Assembly: GCF_021190955.1 (NCBI RefSeq)
Contig: NZ_JAIOAO010000002.1
Span: 620,001 to 684,000 of the forward strand
DNA: 64,000 bases
Direction of reading: 5' to 3'
Source of the DNA: Parachryseolinea silvisoli
GTDB taxonomy: Bacteria > Bacteroidota > Bacteroidia > Cytophagales > Cyclobacteriaceae
Below, one piece after another: positions 8,565-17,410 of the stretch. A program made the position numbers and the translations under genes. The notes beneath the pieces are model-generated. The model worked only from the letters and a program-made list of their open reading frames with translations. It was not told where the DNA came from and made no database searches. Position 1 is the first letter of the stretch, and every line of letters starts with the position of its first letter.

Positions 8565-9089
8565 CTAATGGGTCTGACCTGGGGCAAGCTTCTCCAACAA
8601 CGCAATTTTTCTGCGGCATACCCACAGCAACAACAGTCCGATCACCCCAAACGAACAATCAATTAACTGCCAAAACAACGGTATACCCCGCACCGGTCCG
8701 GCAATAAACGCCAGCGGCAGAATCGCCACGCAAGCGATCATACCAAACTCCACCACCCAAACATTGCGTACCGGGTCGCGCCACGGCCCGACAAACGCCA
8801 CTGCGATAACCAAGTGCGCAAATGCCAGCCAGTCTGTGCCATAAGCAATGAACGGATAGCGGCTATATGTTTCGTGCACGCCCAGATACACCCGTTCCAG
8901 CCACTGTGCCACGCCGTTGTTCCAATCCTGCTCCACCACCCAGGCGTGCGCAAGGTTTAGCTGCCACTCGATAGGAAAAGCTGTCAAACCACTAACAACA
9001 AGACATACCATGAATATCACCAGCAACATTTTTACCTGACGCAACACCCGCGGTTGCGAAATAGCAGGAGCCATACTATTACTTCTCAT
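8565..9089 (-). CDS. Integral membrane protein linked to exosortase N
   Basis: 174 residues with about four membrane helices (MLLVIFMVCLVVSGLTAF, WLAFAHLVIAVAFVG, FGMIACVAILPLAFIAG, LIDCSFGVIGLLLLWVC). Its first codons overlap the last 11 bases of the exosortase gene; a second ATG lies at 9074. This makes it the third gene of a tightly coupled operon with the VIT-domain target and the exosortase. I do not recognise the family. Context suggests an accessory subunit or a partner in handling the sorted protein at the inner membrane. Confidence 0.75.
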   Translation of the reverse strand: MRSNSMAPAISQPRVLRQVKMLLVIFMVCLVVSGLTAFPIEWQLNLAHAWVVEQDWNNGVAQWLERVYLGVHETYSRYPFIAYGTDWLAFAHLVIAVAFVGPWRDPVRNVWVVEFGMIACVAILPLAFIAGPVRGIPLFWQLIDCSFGVIGLLLLWVCRRKIALLEKLAPGQTH

Positions 9090-10431
9090 AATGAACTAAA
9101 AGATTATTGTTGTGAAATACCTCCTCTACACGGCGCAGCAGTGCCGCTTCGTCCTGGGCGGTAATGTTGATTAAACAGAATTTATTCTCTCCGCGAAGCA
9201 TCCGCATGCGCCAGTCAAGCTGACTGATGGTCTCTACTTCTCCGTTGCTATACCACCATGCCGTGTGCAATACCTCGTTACCTTTTACCAGCTCCCCGCG
9301 GTAGATTGTCCTACCCGCTACAATTTGCTCTTGTATCGTGGAGAAGGTATAGCCGCTTCCGCGCCAGCAAAACAGGGGGCTGTGTTCGGCCACAAAGAAT
9401 TCCGGAATGGGTTTCACATACAATAGAAATTCATTCGTGGCAATGCGGGTGACACCGCTCGGTAAATTTTCGGTTGGTAGATTTTGATACGCCACCGTCG
9501 CGTAAGAAAAAGCTGGTGCCTTCAATTGCTGGCCAAGTGTCACACCCGTAATCAACAGGGTCGCCGCGAAAAGATACTGCAACAGTTCCACTCCCGGACT
9601 CACCGGCATTGCTACCGGTACCGGCCTAAGACCTTTCCCCAGTTGCCGCACTAAAAAGACCGCCAGGAAATATACTGGTATCACCACATATACCAGCAGG
9701 CATGCCAACCCCATTCCCCCATGCAGGGCTTGCTCTGGCCCAATGCGGAACATCACCAACACCACGATGCGAAATAAGTTGGCAATAATATTCAGTACAA
9801 ACACTGCCGTGAAGAATAGCACGATGTAACCAGCCGACAGTTGCTTCCGCTCCACGCGAAACCGATGTCCGAGAATAAACACACCCATCAGCAACGAGAT
9901 CGCCAGCATGTTCAGGCCCATGCACGCATCGTCAACCGAAAACGTAGCGCCCTCCAATACCATGACATTTCCCGCTACGTGTATATCTACACCCACTGCC
10001 TGCAACAACCAACCCGTCCAGGCACTTAATTGCAGTCGAATGGGGAAACCCAGTATGCCGGAGATCTGCAGAAACGCCGGCGACATGCACACCACGAGGA
10101 CCAGCAACAACGGATGACACTTGCCGATCATGAGCTCCACCAGCCAAAGTCCATAAAATGCCAGCGCAAAAAAGTAGAATAGCTTTAGCCCATAAAGCAA
10201 AGACAAACCACCCATGACCAGCGACAGGAATAGATAGAGGTAGTTCTTTCGCGTCTCACCGGTTATCAAACAGGCGAACGGCAACAAACAAAGTCCAATC
10301 CAAACATTGGTATTCGACACATACGACAGCGGAAACGCCGCGATACCGCCGACGATCCCCGCCAGCGCCAGGATCACGATCGGATGCCTGGCCCCTGTAG
10401 AAAGCCTGGATGACAAAATTGTCGTCATCAT
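9079..10431 (-). CDS. xrtN: Exosortase N (XrtN), transmembrane transpeptidase
   Basis: 450 residues from the ATG at 10431, which overlaps the stop of the upstream VIT gene in an ATGA arrangement; a longer frame to 10518 is unlikely. It has multiple hydrophobic helices. The exosortase triad is visible: Cys170 in DDACMGLNML, Arg221 in IIANLFRIVVLV and His237 in ALHGGMGLACLL. A soluble C-terminal extension of about 160 residues (EpsI/DUF3485-like region) follows. Exosortases cleave the C-terminal PEP-type signal of exported proteins. The adjacent protein carries such a signal, so this is a one-target system in the inner membrane. Confidence 0.88.
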   Translation of the reverse strand: MMTTILSSRLSTGARHPIVILALAGIVGGIAAFPLSYVSNTNVWIGLCLLPFACLITGETRKNYLYLFLSLVMGGLSLLYGLKLFYFFALAFYGLWLVELMIGKCHPLLLVLVVCMSPAFLQISGILGFPIRLQLSAWTGWLLQAVGVDIHVAGNVMVLEGATFSVDDACMGLNMLAISLLMGVFILGHRFRVERKQLSAGYIVLFFTAVFVLNIIANLFRIVVLVMFRIGPEQALHGGMGLACLLVYVVIPVYFLAVFLVRQLGKGLRPVPVAMPVSPGVELLQYLFAATLLITGVTLGQQLKAPAFSYATVAYQNLPTENLPSGVTRIATNEFLLYVKPIPEFFVAEHSPLFCWRGSGYTFSTIQEQIVAGRTIYRGELVKGNEVLHTAWWYSNGEVETISQLDWRMRMLRGENKFCLINITAQDEAALLRRVEEVFHNNNLLVHYEK

Positions 10432-13010
10432 ACGCGCGGTGCGGTTACACTCTTCAAGCGGTAACGTCTCACCACGTTGAACAACACGAAACACAGGAAC
10501 ACTGCAATCAATGCCCATTCGTGCGGCTCAGGCACAGCACCCGACTCGTTGTGCGTAGCGTTGCCTAAGCTATTAGCAATGTCTTTGATCCCGAAGCGGT
10601 CGTAATCTTTCTGTGTTTCCAACACGATCAGGCTCGATACCGGCGACACCACATAGGCCAAGGCCGCTTCGTTCACCAACGTTTCGTTTATAAAATCATC
10701 GCTAAAGAAATGTACTCCTACCTGGCGCATAATATTGTTATAGGCAAACAACCGGACCAGGTGATCGGGCGCCGTATCGGTCGCGCCTGCTGATGCCGGC
10801 TTTCGTTCTAACACCATCCCTGCATCGTACAGGATGATATGGTTCTCATCTTCAGCCGGTATGGGAAATTGATTGTGCTCCAACAGATCGGCCAGCGCAT
10901 CAACGTCGCCTGTGGCAAAGTTGAACGCCCGCAGCTCACGCAATGAACGGATGTAAGTGGAAGTACCACCTACGAGGTTAAAGACATTAACCTTTTTATT
11001 GGCCGCAAAATACCGGCTCACGCTTTCGGCAAACGTGCTCTCTTTGATGTCCGTCAGGTACGGCGTCAACGGCCTACCCTTTGTAACAACCAGCGAATGC
11101 TCGGTGTCTTTAACATGGTGGAAAGGGAACAGCGAGAAGTTTCGTTGACGCAACTTGTTGGTAACTTCATACCAATTGTCTTCGTGCAGGCGAATAAACT
11201 CGTTGTCAAAGAAGGCGTACACATTGCACTTGGTCAACACGGCATAGGCAGCGTCTACTTCCGCGGCCTCCCACGTATTGTTGATATCCAGGAACAGGTA
11301 GCTGAGATGCAACGGTTTTGACACCGGCGTGTACGGTTTCAACGAATAAGTCGAGCCGTTAAATGTATACTGATTGTTCTCGATCGGAACCGCTTTCCAC
11401 GAGATAGCGAAGTCAGGATCATAGGAGCGCTCGGCGATATATTCTCCTTTTTCGTTCTCTTCAAAACCGTGGGGTATCGTAGCATCGCCAAGGGAACCGA
11501 TAAATCGGAAGCGGAACGTCTCGTTTGCATCGTGTGCATTCGGACCGCGGAACGTTGCCTGACGATATACGATGCGGCCATTTTCTTCCGGCAGGGGAGA
11601 GGTGATCCCAATTTTAAACTTCCGTTCCTCCTCCCGGGTACAAGGAAAGACGCGCACCGTCACGGTGTTGCCTTCCTGCCAATGTACAACCGAAGGGTCT
11701 CGTGCCTCTTTACCAACGATAGTAGTATACGCCTCTGTTGCCTTTTGCTTGGACGTGAGCACCGCTTTTTCTTCTTTTCCGTTTACCCACAAAGACAACG
11801 ACGTAACCACGGACCCTTCCGGCAACTGAAAGGTATAGATCGCCTCCTGGCGTGAACCCCACCAGCCGGGATTATTGTTGTTTCGAATGTTCATGTATTG
11901 CTCTGTATACGCCAGGCGCAGCTGCGGATAGATATCGACGTCGGTCACGGTGTACGAGGTCGTGAGATTGTCGCCACGCCAGAGTCGTTCCTGGGTACGG
12001 TGACGGTTGTCGGTAATTGCCTGCAAAATCTTTTCGCGATCTTCGTGTGAAAGGGATGGCTTGCGCCAGAACATAGCGAGGTATACCAACGGGTCGTGCG
12101 TACGCACATCTTGCGAGCTGGACCGGCCTAGAAAATTAAATTCTCCCACACGGTCGTCGGGCGTTGTATAAGTAAAATCTGATTTCAATATGCGGTCGGA
12201 AACCCAATCGAGTTTTATGGATTGGCTGATCTTTACCCACACGGGTAGTTCGGTGTCGGCATAGATCACCGACTGGTTAGCCAGCCGCTCGATGGTACGC
12301 ACGCGGGCATCCCACTCTATAATAAATATAAGCGCAAAAGTCACCGTCGTCGCCACGCCGGCCACAATCCAATTCGTCGATACCCGGTTGGTTTTTTTCG
12401 TGTAGCGAATCAGTGTTGCCGAGGCGATCAGCAAGAAGATCGGCACGAATGCCAACAGGCCAACACCCAGCACCAAAATGCCAAAGGTCGCCGGAAAGTA
12501 GACCAGGCCAATATAGAGTGCCAGGTAGGTATAAAGCACGAACGTGGCACCTAACAGGAAATGCTGTATTTTATTGATGGCGGGTGGCACGAAGTCATAA
12601 TACCGGTAGCTGAGTGTGACCAACGAGCTCACCACCAGGTAAACACAGAGCCACGACGCTGAATCTTCAAATACCGGCACCGACCGATTTAAGGCATAAG
12701 CACTGACCAGAAACAGATTGAGCAGCACGATGGTGCGGTCTATGTTTTCACGAAGCCAACTTCTCCTGATCCCATAAGCGCGGTGGACTATGAGTGTAGT
12801 CATATAACCAAGCGCTATCGAGTAATGGACAACAAAAGCCGGGAACTCCATGTTATGCAGTACCTCCTGGCCGCTATACGCCAGAATGCAAAACAACAGG
12901 GTCGATGCGGCCAGAAGAAAATAGCCTGTCAAAAGAATTTTATCGGGTTTGACCACTTCGCGGGTTTCTGAAACCGGCGCGGCCTTTTTTGTTTCGTCCA
13001 GGGTGATCAT
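10428..13010 (-). CDS. XrtN-system VIT domain protein with PEP-CTERM-like sorting signal
   Basis: 860 residues. About seven membrane helices occupy the first 240 residues. A VIT (inter-alpha-trypsin) domain follows near residues 370-490 (AIYTFQLPEGSVVTSLSLWV, then VNGKEEKAVLTSKQKATEAY). The extreme C-terminus is a sorting signal: PEPHEWALIAVFLCFVLFNV followed by RRYR, that is a PEP motif, one hydrophobic helix and a basic tail. The gene overlaps the exosortase start by four bases, so the two are translated together. Family knowledge (TIGR04477-type) names it the dedicated exosortase N target; its physiological role is unknown. Confidence 0.87.
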   Translation of the reverse strand: MITLDETKKAAPVSETREVVKPDKILLTGYFLLAASTLLFCILAYSGQEVLHNMEFPAFVVHYSIALGYMTTLIVHRAYGIRRSWLRENIDRTIVLLNLFLVSAYALNRSVPVFEDSASWLCVYLVVSSLVTLSYRYYDFVPPAINKIQHFLLGATFVLYTYLALYIGLVYFPATFGILVLGVGLLAFVPIFLLIASATLIRYTKKTNRVSTNWIVAGVATTVTFALIFIIEWDARVRTIERLANQSVIYADTELPVWVKISQSIKLDWVSDRILKSDFTYTTPDDRVGEFNFLGRSSSQDVRTHDPLVYLAMFWRKPSLSHEDREKILQAITDNRHRTQERLWRGDNLTTSYTVTDVDIYPQLRLAYTEQYMNIRNNNNPGWWGSRQEAIYTFQLPEGSVVTSLSLWVNGKEEKAVLTSKQKATEAYTTIVGKEARDPSVVHWQEGNTVTVRVFPCTREEERKFKIGITSPLPEENGRIVYRQATFRGPNAHDANETFRFRFIGSLGDATIPHGFEENEKGEYIAERSYDPDFAISWKAVPIENNQYTFNGSTYSLKPYTPVSKPLHLSYLFLDINNTWEAAEVDAAYAVLTKCNVYAFFDNEFIRLHEDNWYEVTNKLRQRNFSLFPFHHVKDTEHSLVVTKGRPLTPYLTDIKESTFAESVSRYFAANKKVNVFNLVGGTSTYIRSLRELRAFNFATGDVDALADLLEHNQFPIPAEDENHIILYDAGMVLERKPASAGATDTAPDHLVRLFAYNNIMRQVGVHFFSDDFINETLVNEAALAYVVSPVSSLIVLETQKDYDRFGIKDIANSLGNATHNESGAVPEPHEWALIAVFLCFVLFNVVRRYRLKSVTAPRV

Positions 13011-13046
13011 AACAATCGTTCGTCTTAAGAAAAGTACTTTGAGTTA

Positions 13047-13074
13047 CAAAGTAAAAACGGAAAGACGATACAAA
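13047..13074 (-). promoter_or_regulatory. Probable promoter of the exosortase N operon
   Basis: On the minus strand TTTG (13074-13071) is followed after 18 bp by TACTTTG (13053-13047), close to the Bacteroidetes -33 TTTG / -7 TAnnTTTG pattern with one base missing from the -7 box. It lies about 40 bp before the VIT gene start. Confidence 0.4.
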
Positions 13075-13129
13075 GGTTGGCTTTCTACGAATTTTTTCTA
13101 GTAAGGATCAAACGCCCGGACCTGCGCTG

Positions 13130-14335
13130 TTAGCGGGCCGAATAGCATACCACTGGAATAGCCCCGGTAGTGGTACTCATCGTCCAGTAGTACGAGCTCA
13201 TCGACGGGTCGACCCGGCCAGACTCTTTATATATAAGAGTATTCTCCCGGGGTGCTTCCGGCCGCGCCAACGACGGCGAGGTCTTTTCTTTTTTTAGACG
13301 CGACGACTTCACCGGACTGGTTTTGAGCGGCATCTCCAACGCCGGCAGTTCGATAGCAGTAGATGATTCGATAACGGTACGGCCATACGAGAAATCCGGT
13401 TGAAACATCGCTTCTTTACCCGGGGAAACTTCGGCATTAGTTGACGCTGGCGGGTCGGAAGCTGGCGTTGGCATTACTTCAGTAGCCGGTCCGTTAGCAT
13501 TTTTACCCAGGTCAACATTTTCGGATGCCTTGCCTCCTAATACCATTACCACCTTGGCCGCACCGGCACGTTTTACTTCTTGTACGTTCCCTTTGTTAGA
13601 AGTAAAACCAAACCGAATACCCACCGATAGTACAAGGCTGTAGTTCGCATCCGGTGGAAGCTCACCCAGGGCTATGTCCAGCGACATGGCCTGTGCACCT
13701 TCCAGGGCGGAGTGCCAGTCCGTATAGGTACAAACCGATGGCCGGTTGTTGGTATACCAGGCCGGCGGCTGGTATTCACCCGCTTTCGGATTAAACGTAA
13801 AATTGGGCGCAACGCCTAACGTCGCCTCGATACGGAACAGGGTGTGCCGGTTGTTCGGAAAGAAATTGATATCCCGCAGCAGCCGGGGAATTTCAAGATG
13901 CGCGCTGCCGGTCGCGGCATCAACAGAAGCAACAATCGATGTGCGGAGAATAGAATCGAGTGTATATTTTTGGTTCAGGCAAAATCCTTCCAGCAATTTT
14001 GTGTGGTTGGATAGAACAATCGGCCTGCGGCCCAGTTCGTTTGCCTCGTCTTGTTTCTGAACCACCTTCATGATCTTATTGATGGGACCGCTGATATTAT
14101 AGTCGGCCAGATCCCTGAGCTGTTGCATGGATTGCCGCACATGTTTGCCCATGCGCGAGCAGCCACCAAACTCCGTCATGTACAATCGCGCCGTAGCAAA
14201 CGCGGGCGAGTTACGAATTTCGTCGCGGCGGGCGCCGCCTTTTTTCCGCATAACGATTTTGTCCGATCCGCGCATGCGGTATGCGCTAAAATCACCGAGC
14301 GATCCGGTAAAGGTCAGTCCTTCGAGAAGTGCCAT
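13130..14335 (-). CDS. Cytophagales-type hypothetical protein, 401 aa
   Basis: The start is taken at the ATG at 14335 (MALLEGLTFTGSLGDFSAYR) rather than the longer frame to 14392. The N-terminus reads as a protein that occurs in several copies in Cytophagales genomes, by my recollection (GSLGDFSAYRMRGSDKIVMR and SPAFATARLYMTEFGGCSRM). The middle holds beta-rich segments with PPDANYSLVLSVGIRFG. The C-terminal 130 residues are Pro/Ser/Lys-rich and look disordered. No signal peptide or membrane helix is visible. Function is unknown; a surface or phage-structural-like role has been neither shown nor excluded. Confidence 0.72.
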   Translation of the reverse strand: MALLEGLTFTGSLGDFSAYRMRGSDKIVMRKKGGARRDEIRNSPAFATARLYMTEFGGCSRMGKHVRQSMQQLRDLADYNISGPINKIMKVVQKQDEANELGRRPIVLSNHTKLLEGFCLNQKYTLDSILRTSIVASVDAATGSAHLEIPRLLRDINFFPNNRHTLFRIEATLGVAPNFTFNPKAGEYQPPAWYTNNRPSVCTYTDWHSALEGAQAMSLDIALGELPPDANYSLVLSVGIRFGFTSNKGNVQEVKRAGAAKVVMVLGGKASENVDLGKNANGPATEVMPTPASDPPASTNAEVSPGKEAMFQPDFSYGRTVIESSTAIELPALEMPLKTSPVKSSRLKKEKTSPSLARPEAPRENTLIYKESGRVDPSMSSYYWTMSTTTGAIPVVCYSAR

Positions 14336-14465
14336 AGTGTACCTGGGTTTATAATAACTAATTGATTTTGTCAACAGCTGCGAGGGCAACAACGGTTGTT
14401 TAGCGAATATAACGAAGGTCTATATTCAGTACACATAAATTATTCAGAAATTATTTTATAGATAT

Positions 14466-14532
14466 AGATAACCCACTCCTTTATAAGACTAGTTCATCTC
14501 TGGTGGATAACTGGTTAGACTCTGGGTTATCT
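14466..14532. repeat. 10-bp inverted repeat AGATAACCCA...TGGGTTATCT in the intergenic gap
   Basis: Perfect 10-bp arms at 14466-14475 and 14523-14532, 47 bp apart, lie in the roughly 300-bp AT-rich gap upstream of the 401-aa hypothetical gene. Between the arms is GGTGGATAA, one base from a DnaA box. It may be an operator for the divergent upstream side; no other gene is visible in the gap. Confidence 0.4.
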
Positions 14533-14621
14533 CTTCTTTATTTTCGGTAACGAGTCGAAAATTACAGTTCGTTTGTAAAAACACGGGAGGACAACGTGTA
14601 TCGTTCGTTCATAAAAAGTAT

Positions 14622-14647
14622 ACCGAAGCCCGGATCGGAGCTTCGGT
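14622..14647 (-). terminator. Rho-independent terminator after the dioxygenase gene
   Basis: The stem ACCGAAGC/GCTTCGGT has a 10-base loop and on the minus strand is followed by a T-rich run (ATACTTTTTATG). It is the second of two hairpins downstream of the dioxygenase stop. Confidence 0.7.
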
Positions 14648-14662
14648 AGTACTGAAGAATTT

Positions 14663-14682
14663 ATACCGGAATAGTCCGGTAT
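14663..14682 (-). terminator. Hairpin directly after the dioxygenase stop
   Basis: A perfect 8-bp stem ATACCGGA/TCCGGTAT with the tetraloop ATAG begins 8 bases after the dioxygenase stop codon. It lacks its own T-run and probably works with the neighbouring terminator or stabilises the mRNA end. Confidence 0.5.
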
Positions 14683-14690
14683 CTATACCG

Positions 14691-15473
14691 TTACATCGCT
14701 AGTGCTATGCGCACAGCTTGCTCTACCGGAGTATAGTTTGTGTCTTCACGCTGCAAAATCAACTCTTCTCTCGACAACAGCGGTGGTTGTGCCAGGAAGC
14801 GAGGCGCTGCGCCGTGATGCGATTGCGCAGCATGTGCGATAAAGGGATGACAGAGATATACTGTTCCAGCTTTGCCGGTCGCCACAACTTCGTCGCGTGT
14901 GGGAAGTGTCGATAAACTGTCGGCTAGCGCCATGAACGACAGACCGTCATCACCTGCGGGTGCGAGCATGCGGGCAACGTCGTGGTGCGACCCTATACGA
15001 ATACGTGTGGGGGCATCTGCTTCGTGTACATCCGAGAAGAGAAACAACATGAGCAATGCCCGGCCTTTTGACCGTATGTTGATCCTCCACTCAAAATAGT
15101 TACCTGGGTTAACACCTGGAAAACTGGCGTCGACATGCCAACCGGTATCACCAGGATCGTCGGGTGAGGGGAAACGGACGGGGAAGGTGCCCATACTCAT
15201 GCAGGGTATCCATCGGCCCGGGCCGACCAGTTGGTTAAAGGCATTGTGGAGAACGGGAGTATTGGCCGCAGCGATAAAGGGCGGTTGATTGTACATGCCC
15301 AGGCGAATCACCGGACGTGTCCAGGTGGCGGGATCGTTCGGGTCGCAACCGGTGTCTTTCCACAAGATCGCGCGGGCTTCTGCTGCGAGGATGGGTGAGA
15401 AGGCATTTTCGAGACAGATATAACCGTCATGGATAAATTGGTGGATTTGTTGTGTATCGAGATATGCTGACAT
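14691..15473 (-). CDS. Phytanoyl-CoA dioxygenase family Fe(II)/2-oxoglutarate oxygenase
   Basis: 260 residues with the double-stranded beta-helix iron site: His113 and Asp115 in GWHVDASFPG, a distal His in YLCHPFIAHAAQ (His209 or His214) and the 2-oxoglutarate-binding Arg in GAAPRF (about 225). The length fits PhyH-type proteins. It should hydroxylate a small organic substrate using Fe(II), oxygen and 2-oxoglutarate; phytanoyl-CoA itself is not implied. It is a single-gene unit closed by two hairpins. About 360 bp upstream (15474-15834) hold no gene I can support. Confidence 0.87.
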   Translation of the reverse strand: MSAYLDTQQIHQFIHDGYICLENAFSPILAAEARAILWKDTGCDPNDPATWTRPVIRLGMYNQPPFIAAANTPVLHNAFNQLVGPGRWIPCMSMGTFPVRFPSPDDPGDTGWHVDASFPGVNPGNYFEWRINIRSKGRALLMLFLFSDVHEADAPTRIRIGSHHDVARMLAPAGDDGLSFMALADSLSTLPTRDEVVATGKAGTVYLCHPFIAHAAQSHHGAAPRFLAQPPLLSREELILQREDTNYTPVEQAVRIALAM

Positions 15474-15834
15474 TTTTGTTCTTCTTTATGAGTTTGAAAA
15501 ATTATTGCGCCCCGATCATCCACCAGCCATTGAGGTGATGAATAATCTCGTCCATCGGGAGTTCCACGACGGCGTTGTTGATAAAAGGGCAATAGGAAAA
15601 AGCTGCCTCCGGAATTAAAAGGCAGGATGTCTTTCAGACGGGGAAGAAGAAGTTACAATGTAGGTGTCATCCGCATGGACTAAAAATACCAAGAAACAGG
15701 CCGCGACGCAAGGGAGCCGGCCATGCCGGTGTATAGCGTTTGTGGTTGAGTTCTCGGGAAAATCACCGGAAAAGTTTCATTTTTGAGTACGTCTTTGTAG
15801 CCGCGCGAATCAGGGACGGTCAACTACAATAGTT

Positions 15835-16503
15835 ATGAGTATCGAGGAGAAGAATGACTGGTTCCGAAACAAAACCTGGAGTGAAACGATCGAAAGCGAC
15901 TTTCTGAGTCGCCTGGGAAATACACCAAGGGCGTTGGCGATGGCTTGTCTGAAAGTGCAAGGAGACCAATGGCTGTCGGGCCGTGACGAGGCTACGCAGC
16001 GGGCGGGTGTTAAATTGCTTGAAAAGTTGATTTCTGATTATGCGGAGGAGGTGTATGAAATCACGGCGGCGCAAGGCATCCTGGGTGACTATTATTATCA
16101 ACGTGCAAACTTTGAACGGGCGGAGCCCTACCTGAAAGCCGTACTTCAATTTTACAATGACCACAAAAGAACGGGTGTGAACCGCATGGCCGATTTGATG
16201 TTAGCGGAAATTATACTTCTCCGCAACGAGACCGCCCGGTTGGAAGAAGCCTGGCAGCTGGCGATTGATTTCCCTACTACAGGAGGTAGCTTGAGTGAAG
16301 AGCACGAACAACATCGCTATTATGAATTGCTGGCACAACTCGGCTATCAGTTAAATAGAAAAACAGAAGCAGCCAAATATGCAACCAAGGCCCTTGCGTT
16401 GGCAAAAAATATGGAGTTGGACTTCTTGATTGGCAAACCGGTCGCGCTGGAAAATCTCTATCAATCATTGCCCAGTCTGGAGGTCATTGCGGAATCCGTG
16501 TAA
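15835..16503 (+). CDS. Tetratricopeptide-like helical protein, 222 aa
   Basis: An all-helical, soluble, acidic protein without a signal peptide. Residues 60-115 and 150-205 show TPR-like spacing (YEITAAQGILGDYYYQRANF, AEPYLKAVLQFYNDHK, RYYELLAQLGYQLNRKTEAA). That suggests a protein-protein interaction scaffold. I do not recognise a specific family. It stands alone, with no co-directional neighbour within 350 bp upstream or 2 kb downstream. Confidence 0.7.
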   Translation: MSIEEKNDWFRNKTWSETIESDFLSRLGNTPRALAMACLKVQGDQWLSGRDEATQRAGVKLLEKLISDYAEEVYEITAAQGILGDYYYQRANFERAEPYLKAVLQFYNDHKRTGVNRMADLMLAEIILLRNETARLEEAWQLAIDFPTTGGSLSEEHEQHRYYELLAQLGYQLNRKTEAAKYATKALALAKNMELDFLIGKPVALENLYQSLPSLEVIAESV

Positions 16504-16603
16504 GCATCATGACATTAAAGGGACCTTGGTCCGTGTAGGGGGGTATGCCTGGATGGAGTGATCGGTGCGTTACGCGAGCATCATTTTTTTGATGAGATCA
16601 AGT

Positions 16604-16947
16604 TTACTGTTGTAAGTTTTTAATCCTGGCAAACAATATCCTGAAGAGCTCTTCGGCTTGAGTGTAAAATTCACCAAACTCATTTTCTTCCATGAGCGAT
16701 TCGTCTTTCAGGACGTCCAGGATTGCTATGCTTTCGAAAATTGAGCTTCGGGCAATGTAGAAATTTCTGCGGTCTGGTTTGGAGAAGCATCCGGAGCCTT
16801 CGGCCAGGTTTAAGACTATGCTGACGCAGCTCTTCTTAGCTGGTCGTTTGTAGAGGTGTCTAGTTTTGTGGTTTTGAGGAATTCCCGGATTTTGGAATTG
16901 AAAGTCTTGGCTTTTTTGTAGACATCGAGTTTTTCGAAATCGAACAT
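16604..16947 (-). pseudogene. Frameshifted four-helix bundle protein (23S rRNA IVS / S23 family)
   Basis: From ATG at 16947 the frame reads MFDFEKLDVYKKAKTFNSKI, then IREFLKTTKLDTSTNDQLRR, and stops at 16816 after 43 residues. Shifting by one base near 16819-16826 restores SIVLNLAEGSGCFSKPDRRN, then FYIARSSIFESIAILDVL, to a stop at 16604. Together they make a full-length member of the four-helix bundle family (about 114 aa), whose hallmark is DQLRRAxSSIxLNxAEG. One base is missing between the Ala-Ala and Ser-Ile codons. It is a recent pseudogene or a sequencing error; no slippery sequence suggests programmed shifting. Confidence 0.8.
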
Positions 16948-16990
16948 AACGGGGGTGGTTTTGGGGTGAAGCTAACGAAACGAGTAGAGT

Positions 16991-17053
16991 GAGAGTGAGA
17001 GCGAAGAGAAAAACAGCGTGAGAGTGTTCGCTCTCACTCTCACGCTGTTTTTC
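16991..17053. terminator. Nested inverted repeats: terminator of the tRNA unit with competing hairpins
   Basis: A perfect 19-bp stem (17008-17026 with 17035-17053, 8-base loop) starts 2 bases beyond the tRNA-Leu 3' end, and its descending minus-strand arm ends in a T-run. A second perfect 15-bp pairing (16991-17005 with 17027-17041) uses part of the same arm, so the two hairpins exclude each other. It probably terminates the tRNA transcript. Confidence 0.7.
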
Positions 17054-17054
17054 G

Positions 17055-17140
17055 TACCCAGAGCGGGAATCGAACCCGCACGACTATTACTAGCCACAGG
17101 ATTTTAAGTCCTGCGTGTCTACCAGTTCCACCATCCGGGC
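17055..17140 (-). tRNA. tRNA-Leu (anticodon TAA)
   Basis: 86-nt class II tRNA read on the minus strand: acceptor GCCCGGA pairs with TCTGGGT (one G-T pair at the end), the anticodon loop is ACTTAAAAT, there is a variable arm, and the T loop is GGTTCGATTCC. CCA is not encoded. It follows tRNA-Gly in the same transcript. Confidence 0.96.
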
Positions 17141-17246
17141 AGGGATGTTGTTTTAGTGCTTTGGCATTGCTCTAAAACACAAAAAGTGCGAGATAAACCC
17201 ACACTTTTTATTCTTTCTGTCTCAACGGCTACTGCCGGAGCGACTT

Positions 17247-17320
<74 letters not shown>

Positions 17321-17353
17321 GGGATCTCCCCTAGCTCTTTCGCTAAGGGAGTG

Positions 17354-17383
17354 CAAATTTAGTGAGGGTTTGTAATATTCCAA
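17354..17383 (-). promoter_or_regulatory. Promoter of the tRNA-Gly/tRNA-Leu unit
   Basis: On the minus strand TTGG (17383-17380), 18 bp spacing and TAAATTTG (17361-17354) match the Bacteroidetes TTTG / TAnnTTTG promoter. It lies 33 bp before the tRNA-Gly 5' end. Confidence 0.6.
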
Positions 17384-17410
17384 TACCCACACATTTTTTT
17401 TTGAGAAAGT

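Noticed and set aside
15474-15834. Minus-strand reading frame ending in HHLNGWWMIGAQ in the gap upstream of the dioxygenase gene
   Set aside because: It looks slightly protein-like, but the frame opens only about 45 codons after a stop and has no good start codon; no family is recognisable.
16991-17053. Inverted repeats as ends of an insertion sequence
   Set aside because: The arms are only 8 bases apart with no transposase between or beside them; a terminator explains them better.
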